The notes beneath the pieces are model-generated. The model worked only from the letters and a program-made list of their open reading frames with translations. It did no database searches and was not told the DNA's origin. From Nyssa sinensis (lineage: Eukaryota > Streptophyta > Magnoliopsida > Cornales > Nyssaceae): DNA of 64,000 nt. Numbering within the stretch: position 1 is the first letter of the stretch; each line of letters starts with the position of its first letter. Shown here piece by piece: positions 35,465 through 43,386 of this stretch. The position numbers and the translations under genes are program-made. The DNA is taken from contig CM018038.1 of assembly GCA_008638375.1 (NCBI GenBank), positions 11,510,740-11,574,739 on the forward strand, in the 5' to 3' direction.

Positions 35465-36436
35465 CTAGACATCTATGAGCTTATTCACTGGTATTGGCAT
35501 GTGAAAGAAGCTTGAATTCGACATCTTCCTACCCGCATAAAAGAGACACTTCTGTAAATCTTCCTTGTTTCCGATCTCGTGACATGACTCCGGCATGAAA
35601 GAAGCCGAACTCAAATAATTCGGACAACACTTTGTTGAGTTGAGTTGAGTTTCATTTCCATCCCCGATATTACTATCTTGAAAATCAATATCCTTCACAT
35701 GATTACAGCAACCATCTTCATTGAAGTCATCTACTACTTCTTTGTCATCAAGGTCTTCACTCATATAGGGATTTCCCAGCTTCACATCCTCATCATCATT
35801 CTCATTATAAACAGGTATAATATTTAATAAGAGACGACCATTTTCTCTCTTGGCCTCCATGTACTCGTATCTCTGCACTCTGTCCTGTCTAAGGATCAGC
35901 CTTCCATTTATGCAGTTTCTAGTAAGAACCCTAGGCACGCGGGCCAGTGAAGCAATCGGCGGTGGGTATTCCCTTTTGATTTCACACCGTTGATTCGGCT
36001 TACTTCTACTTCGAGTACTAAATGTGTAGGGTTTTGTTTTCTGCAACTCTTCTATCACCGTATCTTCATTGGAGCTCATCACACCACTTTCTGTCCCTAT
36101 CAAATCATCCATAGTAGAAGACCATGACGAAGAATGAGACAGCGACAGGAATAATGAAGAAGAAGATGATGGCGATGACAAAGAAGATGATAATGATACT
36201 GATGACGATGACGGTGACAGTGACAGTGACAGTGACGATGGCGATATCATGTAGGAATGAATAATGCAAGCGCCATGATTCAAATTCTCAGCTGTTGAGC
36301 AAATGAGTGCACCGAGACCATGATAAGCAGGAAATGCCATTGATTCTTGCACGAGAGACGATACCCTTGTCACCCACATCACTGCTCTATATAGAGCTGA
36401 AACTATACCAAGAAGGCCTTCCTTGTTGTATTTCAT
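35465..36436 (-). CDS. FANTASTIC FOUR (FAF) domain protein, 323 aa
   Basis: The FAF domain lies at about residues 155-208 (REYPPPIASLARV, then NGRLILRQDRVQRYEY and RENGRLLLNIIP). Family members are plant-specific; Arabidopsis FAF proteins influence shoot meristem size, and a FAF-like protein acts in abscisic acid signalling. Which role applies here is not visible. Residues 67-107 are a serine-rich run (SSLSLSLSPSS...) encoded by simple repeat DNA, and an acidic stretch follows the domain. The N-terminus (MKYNKEGLLGIVSALYRA) is unlike that of the second FAF gene at 62836. I used the first methionine of the frame; the sequence upstream ends it quickly. Confidence 0.85.
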   Translation of the reverse strand: MKYNKEGLLGIVSALYRAVMWVTRVSSLVQESMAFPAYHGLGALICSTAENLNHGACIIHSYMISPSSLSLSLSPSSSSVSLSSSLSSPSSSSSLFLSLSHSSSWSSTMDDLIGTESGVMSSNEDTVIEELQKTKPYTFSTRSRSKPNQRCEIKREYPPPIASLARVPRVLTRNCINGRLILRQDRVQRYEYMEAKRENGRLLLNIIPVYNENDDEDVKLGNPYMSEDLDDKEVVDDFNEDGCCNHVKDIDFQDSNIGDGNETQLNSTKCCPNYLSSASFMPESCHEIGNKEDLQKCLFYAGRKMSNSSFFHMPIPVNKLIDV

Positions 36437-36762
36437 GGTTCACTGATCGATATGTGTGTATATGTGTGTGTAGGCCACTGGGCTAAACCTTGTAATGTGT
36501 ACAACAGCTGCAATCAACCTTCCACTTCCAGTTCAGTAATCAACCTGCAAGATCAGAGGAAAAAAACGAGTGAGAATTAGAATGGATTTTCTTTGTTGTT
36601 AAAGAAAGTTGTAGTACATTAATGTACATATAAAGATATGTAATATGACAATATATCCACTCGTATTTTTCTTAAATAAAATAAAACAAAATAAAACCAC
36701 GTGTTTGTGAGAAGTAACTCCACTATCTAGTTTAAGGCCAACAACACATATGTGATATGTGC

Positions 36763-36930
36763 CTCTTAACACGTATTTTCTTGTGTGTATTTGGCACAGT
36801 CAATCAAGTGGTAGATTCAATGGGAAAAGTTTGGTAATAAGATAGCACAGGGAAGACTTTAATGTTGATGTATATTGAAATTTGACAAATGTATAAATGA
36901 CGTAATAATTTAATTTTATCATTTCAATTT

Positions 36931-36972
<42 letters not shown>

Positions 36973-37259
36973 AGAATTATTTTGCACTAGCTTACTACAA
37001 TATAATTCACTCTAAGGAAAAAAATGGAGTGGACACTTTCTTTCTCATATCGTTGTTCATCCATTGGAATGCAATGCTAAAGATTGAATAACTATATCTT
37101 TGTCGCTTTAGAATATTTCAAACAGCTGTTTATTAATTTTCTTTCTTTCGAAAAATGCAATGCAAACAATCTGTTTATTAATTTTCCTATCCCACTTATG
37201 TTTATGAATTTCTCTATCAATTCCATTACCTTTTCTTTACCTTTGAGATTCTAACATTT
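36763..37259. repeat. Host tandem duplication, copy A (left part)
   Basis: This sequence is about 80% similar by eye to 49113-49595 and continues after element 2 at 48954-49020. It was one unit until element 2 inserted at its CATTT. It contains a long AT microsatellite at about 36931-36969. Shared blocks include GAATTATTTTGCACTAG and GACTTTCTTTCTCATATCGT. Confidence 0.8.
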
Positions 37260-37886
37260 TGATGCTGCACTTTTTGACTCGCAACACGTAAGGGCTCCGT
37301 GACCTGTAGAACACTCAGAAAGATGATCAGAGGACCACCGGATTGGCTCCGGCGGTAGCCGCTCCGATGCTTAAGTGAGTAAGGGAATTGAAAGACTGTA
37401 TTGAAAGTCAAAGAATGAGCATGAAAAATATAGCGTACCTCTAGGGTTTAATATATAGGCCGAAGCTTTCCTAAGTTGATTAGGATTCGACGCCATGAAT
37501 ATAGGGATATGATCATCGGAGATTGCAGTTACCTTGTGGGCATTAAGTCGTGGATGGAGATAATCATAGATGGTAGTTTCCGTATTGGAGACTACTTCCT
37601 TATCCTCTGCCCGGAATCCGCTAAGGCGGAGATAATCATAAATGGTAGTTTCCGTGCTGGAGACTGTTACCCTATTCTCTGCTCGGAATCCGCTAGAGCG
37701 GTGACGAGGTCTGAAGCTCTGGTCTGGACCCTGTGATCAGTTCTGGATATATTTGTTTGGTCACTTCTGACCTTATGTGATGATCTGGATGTCATAGGCT
37801 GAACGAGAATCATGCTAGCTGAACATAAATCGGACTGTGGTCATACGTGTCAAGTGTTGATTGGCCTGTCTTTTTATGGTATATCA
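37260..37886 (-). repeat. Element 2 LTR (3' LTR with respect to pol)
   Basis: 627 bp, TGATGC...TATATCA. It contains a ~70-bp internal tandem duplication (GGAGATAATCATAGATGGTA block, about 37555-37695). Only two bases differ from the LTR at 48327-48953. Confidence 0.95.
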
Positions 37887-37903
37887 GTTACTCCCCCCCC
37901 AAG
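37887..37903 (-). promoter_or_regulatory. Polypurine tract of element 2
   Basis: A purine run on the minus strand (ACTTGGGGGGGGAG) directly inside the 3' LTR. Confidence 0.8.
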
Positions 37904-38120
37904 TCCTAGTTTGATGTAAGTAACTAGGGCTAAGAGAGTTATGTGTCTCGCTTTTTCGCCTTCCAAGACAATCGTTGGGGCGCCATTTATTGCGTAGTCG
38001 GCGATTAAGTCTTTTCGAGGTCACAATCATACTGGGCGGACAGTTGGTTTTCTCGAGATCATCATTGTTCTGAACCGTCATGGCGTTTGGGCTTTGGTGG
38101 GTCCCTTCTGATATCGTGTT

Positions 38121-38128
38121 TATAAATA
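38121..38128 (+). promoter_or_regulatory. TATA box of antisense gene 1 (element 2)
   Basis: TATAAATA, 171 bp before the ATG at 38300, which is the first ATG after the expected transcription start. TGAACCGTCA lies about 40 bp upstream (38071-38080). Confidence 0.7.
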
Positions 38129-38299
38129 CGGGATGAGATTTTTGAAATGACCTTTCCCTCGACATTTTTACTGTGCTAGAAGATTTCATCCGCCATTGTT
38201 GGTTCGTGCGATCTTGAAGAATACAGATCCCCTAAGTGAAAACAGGTTCGACTGATTTTTCCCCCTCTCTTGCTTCTTTCTTCTTGAGTTTTGAGAATA

Positions 38300-40205
38300 A
38301 TGTCTGTTCCTTTGGAATCTCGAATTGTGAATGAGGGAGTAGGAGACCATTCTGAGGCGGCTGGTCCGTCTGTTGTAGGAGATGTAGGTAACCCTGCTTC
38401 TGAAATTATTGAGGAGAGGCCTGTTGATCCTCCCCCTAGTCCAGGGGTTAGAATAGTCGATGCTTTCGAAGAGCCCCGAGACAGGGCCGGGGAGACCTCT
38501 GGTAGGTCTTCTCATAGAGAAGAGGGTGAGAGTGCCGTCACTCAAAGCCTCTTGGATGAATGGAGGGTGAAATTTGAATTCCCCCCCAATGTGACTTGCA
38601 GAGTTCCAGGACCCATGGACCGTCCCCAAGATGTTAAAGCCGGGGAGATTTGCGTTTTCCTTGCCTGGTTTGAAATGGGCTTAAGGCTTCCATTGCCGGA
38701 TTTAGTCAGGCAATTCTTTTGCTGGTTCAAGCTCTGCCCTGCCGACCTGAATCTCAATAGCTGGCGGCATCTTCTAGGATTTATGGTGCTGGGGCATCTG
38801 AACAAAGTGGAGGTGTCTCTGGACTTGATCCGTAGCAATATGGATCTGAAGTTCAAGCAGGCAGAAGGCCTGTATTATATGTCCTTCGAAAAGGGGTTCC
38901 GACCCCTGTCTTCCGTTCCTACTTCCAACAAGACGTGGAAGAAGTGGTACTTCTTCGTTGGAGGAGGATGGGAGCATACGGACTTTCAGGCCGGAGAGAT
39001 CTCGTCGTTTCCTTGTGTTACGGGCCATAGGGGTGAGACTTATTCTCTTGGGTTTGCTTTAGCTTTGCTTATATCCTCAGAACTGATAAACTTGGTATTT
39101 TTCATTTCGTTTGTGCAGTCAAGAGTGCTCGGAAGAGGCCCAAGTTTACTAAGGCTCTGCAGGATCAGTACCGGGTTTTGCTTTCAACTTCTAACCGGGC
39201 TCATACTGTTATCGTCACTCCGGACCAAGTGATGGCCACCCGTAGCGCAGAGTTGAAGAGGAGGCTAGCCTCGAGGTGGGAAGTGCCGAAGCCTCAAGTG
39301 GTGGGGGAGTCTTCCTCCCCAGCTGAGCCTGATGCTCCTTTAGAAGTGAAGAGAAGGAGATTGATCTCTGGTTCCCCTGAGCCCTCCCCTGCCGAGGCTG
39401 AGGAAGCCGAGCCTGCCATTCCTGTATCGGCTGTTCCTCCTGGTCCGAGCAAGAGGTCTAGGAAGGGGAAAGCTCCTGCCGCTCCTTCTGAGCCATTTGT
39501 TGAGCCGGATTATCAAATTGCCAAGAAGGCATTTGATCGAATATGGGCTCAGGGCCCACATCGGTACAGAGGGGATGATCCCTCCAAACTGATGACTGAG
39601 ATGATGACTCTCCAGATGAAGGTAACTTCTGAAGCCTTTCCTTGGCCTTTTGTTTGCTCATTTGTTCCGCTCTAATTTATCTGTTTTGCTTTATACAGAG
39701 CATGCATAGTTTAGCTGCTCTGATGGTGACCCCCATGGGCCTTGAGGAGGCCGAGAAGCTAAGGACAGAGGTGGACGAGATGAGACTGGAGCTCGGAACA
39801 GCCCGTTCCAAAATTCAATCAGCTGAAGAGAGTCTGGAGAGAGCTACCACCAGCCTTAAGGTGGCAGAGTCTGAGAGGGATATATTTGCTCGGACGGTTG
39901 AGAGGCTTGAGGCGGAGCTGGTTGGTCTCCGTAGTTCCATTGACCAGAGGGTTCAGGAGGCAGTTGGTCAAGCCAAAGCTGAGGCTGAGATGGAATTAAA
40001 AGAGGAAGTTGATCAGATGGGTGATGACCTGATACTGCTCGGCTTTGAGAATTTCCGAACTAGATTCCAACTTCAGTTCCCGGACTTTGACGTGTCATCA
40101 ATCGTTCCTCCTGAACCCTCCTCATCTCGTCCTGATCCGGATAAGACTGCTGGGGCTCGTGCCCTTAATTTGGAAGAGGATGCAGGCCCCTCTGGGAAAT
40201 CCTGA
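38300..40205 (+). CDS. Antisense gene 1 of element 2 (Transposase_28-like), spliced
   Basis: Three exons: 38300-39032, 39119-39621 and 39699-40205, with GT-AG introns of 86 and 77 bp. Joined they give 580 codons plus stop with correct phases. Residues 1-80 are Pro/Ser/Glu-rich. Residues 88-226 form the Transposase_28-like domain ('putative gypsy type transposon'), with FEMGLRLPLPDL, LNLNSWRHLLGF and KTWKKWYFFVGGGWE. Exon 2 has basic clusters (KSARKRPK, KRRR, SKRSRKGK) that could direct it to the nucleus. Exon 3 is a coiled coil. Despite the domain name, no transposase activity is shown. The gene runs opposite to gag-pol and has its own TATA box, so it is probably transcribed independently of the LTR. 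Confidence 0.88.
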
Positions 40206-40898
40206 GGCTTTTATAGGCTTTTGCCCCCTTTTTTTTTTTTTGTAGTGAATACATTTTCCCTTCTGATCAATAAGATTGTCTTTTCTTCAGATTCTGCTTG
40301 TATTTTTCCTTCTTGTGAATTTTGTTGCAAGTGCGGCTGCTCTGAACCCTTTGCATGCTAGATCAAATAGTTGCTTTCTTAATCTTCAATACTTGTCATG
40401 GAATAGTGAATATAGATCTGCCTTATTAAAATAAGAAGAGAAAGTAGATATAGCCAGATGGATAGAGCCTGCCAGAGCGGGAGTGGGTCCCTGTAGAGTT
40501 CTGAGATAGACTGCTCTGAATTAAGAGTCGGTGAGGTTAACCGAGCAGCTTGTGCTCGTTATTATGATGCTCGGTATGCTGAGTACTCGGGATTGGGATA
40601 TATCCGATCTGCTTGGTCTTTTGTTGCGTGTCTTGACCTGTTATGAAATAGTTAAGACCGGTAGGTCTGAATGGGGATCTATTTACTTTAGACTTTGTTC
40701 CCCTCATTATTAATTTGGGAGCTTACGTACTGGACTGCGGTCTATGTCTTGAGAATTCTGTACTCTGTCTCTTGGTATATTGAAGAGGCTTATTTAATGC
40801 ACCACTTAGTCATTTGACCGTCGTTTGGGTTTTCAAGGCCACTCTCTTTTTCACCGTTGCGACGGTTCAGTTGGGTGGCTTTTTGGATTCCAAGGGTC
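40206..40898. promoter_or_regulatory. Spacer between the two antisense genes (element 2)
   Basis: A variant poly(A) signal AATAAG lies at 40269-40274, followed by about 600 bp conserved in outline with element 1 (13099-13819) but without a long open frame. The last 60 bp hold GACGGTTCAG (40861-40870), the likely upstream promoter element of antisense gene 2. Confidence 0.45.
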
Positions 40899-40908
40899 TA
40901 TATATATG
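40899..40908 (+). promoter_or_regulatory. TATA box of antisense gene 2 (element 2)
   Basis: TATATATATG, about 107 bp before the ATG at 41006 and about 30 bp after GACGGTTCAG. Conserved in position in element 1 (13820). Confidence 0.55.
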
Positions 40909-41005
40909 GAAACGGGGCATACGGTTGTGCTCAACCCTTTTGGTCCCCGATTTGTTCGTGAGAGAAACCTCATATGCTGCCGGAATTTCTCCCATTTGTC
41001 CGGAG

Positions 41006-41516
41006 ATGATGGAAGATTCCTTGCCTGAGTTAGGAATAATGAACCTGTGGCCGAGAGTTAACCTCCCCCTTTTTTCAGTCTCCAAGGAAGGATTGAAGGA
41101 GGTCCAAGTCTTCTTGTTTCCTCTGGCATCCGGTCGAGATTTCTCCGATTGGTGGTGGCCCCTCCCTGATTCAACCGAGGCCTGGGGTGTTGGTGATGAA
41201 GACGAAGGTGAGTTGCCTTCCCTTCCTCACGCTCTGTTAGAGACCCTTGCACTAAGTGGCTGGGGTGAAACAGACGGTGTGAAGAAGAAGATTGAAGGTA
41301 GACTACCTTCCCCCCATGTGTCCTGGCAGAGACCCTTGCTTTACTCCTCTGAGGAGTCATGCCGATTACAAAGGTGGAGAATGAATAGTCTCCTGAGGCT
41401 CAGAGCCCTCATCCTCCGTTGGTCGTGGGACCAGTGATAGTGATGATGAAATGGCCTGGGCACTACTTGATGCAGATTGGGGTTCAGGGTTCCTTCCTTT
41501 CAAATGGAGCCGATGA
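41006..41516 (+). CDS. Antisense gene 2 of element 2: unknown acidic 136-aa protein
   Basis: I do not recognise this protein. Exon 1 (41006-41297) begins MMEDSLPELG and contains LWPRVNLPLFSVSKEGLKE. A GT-AG intron (41298-41397) joins it in phase to exon 2 (41398-41516), which encodes GSEPSSSVGRGTSDSDDEM and ends in LPFKWSR. The exon 2 frame ends at the same residue in both elements, although the stop differs (TGA and TAG). Without splicing, exon 1 reads on to a stop cluster at 41435. The unit has its own TATA box and an AATAAA. An 11-codon upstream frame (40974-41009) ends in ATGA overlapping the start. Splicing and coding status are inferred from two copies only. Confidence 0.45.
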
Positions 41517-41588
41517 AGGCGGTTTTGAAGGTTTTGGATCTTGTGCCCTTTTATCATCCCAGGAGAGGAGCCATTATGTTGCCAAGCG

Positions 41589-41668
41589 TAGCTTCTGTAA
41601 TAGCTTCTGTAATAGCTTCTGTAATAGCTTCTGTAATAGCTTCTGTAGTAGCTTCTGTAATAGCTTCT
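41589..41668. repeat. 12-bp tandem repeat, six copies
   Basis: TAGCTTCTGTAA repeated six times with one variant, in the 3' untranslated region of antisense gene 2. Element 1 has one copy at this place. Confidence 0.9.
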
Positions 41669-41698
41669 TGGTACTGATGTAAATCTTTTTGAGTTATT

Positions 41699-41704
41699 AA
41701 TAAA
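41699..41704 (+). terminator. Poly(A) signal of antisense gene 2 (element 2)
   Basis: AATAAA in ATTAATAAAGTTG, about 183 bp after the stop of exon 2. Confidence 0.5.
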
Positions 41705-41994
41705 GTTGAATTTTTTCTTCTCTGAGCTGATACTTTCTGTGAATGTGCTCTTTTGAAACTTAAGCATCTTCTAATATGTTGCCGATTGTTCTGAAAACAA
41801 ATCAAAAACTTTGAAAAATGCCAGAATCGAAGTACTTCACCTTTGGTTGAAACCATGGTGCTGATTTATTTGACAGATAAGTCAAATGATGTAAGTGTCA
41901 GATCCGAGGTATTCCGTTCTAGTAAACTTTAGTTGACAGGTGCTCGGAATTTCTGCCTTTGGATAGACTGGATTACAGAACCCGCTAGTTGGGG

Positions 41995-42497
41995 ATGGTC
42001 CAGGCTCTGAGGGCCTGTGCATTAATAGATGGACCAGGCTCTGGAGGCCCGTGCATTAATAGATGGACCAAGTCATAAGACTTGTGCATTAATAGATGGA
42101 CCAGGCTCTGGAGGCCTGTGCATTAATAGATGGACCAAGTCATAAGACTTGTGCATTAATAGATGGACCAAGTCATAAGACTTGTGCATTAATAGATGGA
42201 CCAGGCTCTGGAGGCCCGTGCATTAATAGATGGACCAGGCTCTGGAGGCCTGTGCATTAATAGATGGACCAAGTCATAAGACTTGTGCATTAATAGATGG
42301 ACCAGGCTCTGGAGGCCTGTGCATTAATAGATGGACCAAGTCATAAGACTTGTGCATTAATAGATGGACCAAGTCATAAGACTTGTGCATTAATAGATGG
42401 ACCAGGCTCTGGAGGCCCGTGCATTAATAGATGGACCAAGTCATAAGACTTGTGCATTAATAGATGGACCAGGCTCTGGAGGCCTGTGCATTAATAG
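41995..42497. repeat. Hairpin tandem array of element 2, 15 units
   Basis: Exactly 15 units: eight of 34 bp with stem CAGGC...GCCTG (three carry GCCCG) and seven of 33 bp with stem AAGTC-ATAA-GACTT. All share the frame ATGGAC-hairpin-TGCATTAATAG. The order of the two types is irregular but partly periodic. The array lies between the poly(A) signal of antisense gene 2 and the end of pol, where transcription from the two strands converges. Confidence 0.93.
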
Positions 42498-42543
42498 ATG
42501 AATAGTCTTAAGGAAGTATATAAAAAAAAAAAAAAAAAATTTT

Positions 42544-43386
42544 TTATTGATAATACTTCCGCAAGTGTTCTACGTTCCATGGCCTAGGAACAGGTTTCCC
42601 AGTCGTGTCTTCAAGCCAGTAAGTGGTAGGTCGAACGACCTTCGTCACTTTGTAGGGGCCTTCCCAATTTGGTGACAATTTTCCCATGGTGGGATCCTTG
42701 GTGTTCTGAAAGACTCTTCTTAAGACGAAGTCTCCAACTTGGAAGCTGACTGTCTTGAGTCCTATCCTGGATTTATTGACCATTCTTTGTTGGTAGGCTT
42801 CCATCCTGATGCTGGCTTGATCCCTTCTTTCCTCGAGCAGATCCAAGTTCTCCATCAGCTGCTGATCATTGGATTCTTGCTCAAAGGCCTCAGTCCTCAG
42901 GGTTGGCATACCGATTTCAACCGGAATTACTGCTTCTGTCCCATAGGCTAATGAGAAGGGTGTTTCAGAGGTGGGAGTTCTTCTGGTTGTACGGTAGGCC
43001 CAAAGGACTCCTGGGAGCTCTTCTGCCCACTTCCCTTTGGCTTGTTCCAGCCTTTTCTTTAACCCATCAAGGATTGTTCGGTTGGTGACCTCTGCCTGCC
43101 CATTTGCTTGTGGATGGCCTGGAGAGGCAAAGTGCTGCCTGATGTTGAGATTTTCGCAGAATGCCTTGAAGCCTTTACCAGTAAATTGTGTCCCATTATC
43201 CGAGATAATTACACGTGGTATGCCAAACCTGCAGACAATATTCTTCCAGGTGAAGCTTTCGACTTCCTTTTCTGTAATATGCGTTAAAGGCTCGGCTTCG
43301 GCCCATTTAGAGAAGTAGTCGATAGCCACCAGGAGGTACTTCCTGTTTGGAGATGCTCGTGGTAACGGGCCCACAATGTCCATTCC
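42544..43386 (-). CDS. Integrase catalytic core and C-terminus (element 2)
   Basis: 280 codons in the same frame as the upstream RT segment but after the TAG at 43387. The core has the catalytic Asp in MDIVGPLP, the second Asp in ISDNGTQF and the Glu in NGQAEVTNRT, so the DDE triad is complete. The C-terminus has a GPY/F-like module (LSPNWEGPYKV) and ends LRKYYQ, with no chromodomain. Integrase inserts the DNA copy into chromosomes. Because of the stop, this part is probably made only by readthrough or not at all. Confidence 0.85.
   Translation of the reverse strand, partial: GMDIVGPLPRASPNRKYLLVAIDYFSKWAEAEPLTHITEKEVESFTWKNIVCRFGIPRVIISDNGTQFTGKGFKAFCENLNIRQHFASPGHPQANGQAEVTNRTILDGLKKRLEQAKGKWAEELPGVLWAYRTTRRTPTSETPFSLAYGTEAVIPVEIGMPTLRTEAFEQESNDQQLMENLDLLEERRDQASIRMEAYQQRMVNKSRIGLKTVSFQVGDFVLRRVFQNTKDPTMGKLSPNWEGPYKVTKVVRPTTYWLEDTTGKPVPRPWNVEHLRKYYQ

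Noticed and set aside
36121..36240. GAC/GAT-rich stretch read as an acidic plus-strand protein or minisatellite
   Set aside because: It is the complement of the serine-rich coding run of the FAF gene.
41366..41767. Minus-strand frame with repeated YYRS
   Set aside because: Shadow of the 12-bp repeat and of antisense gene 2; not conserved as a product in element 1.
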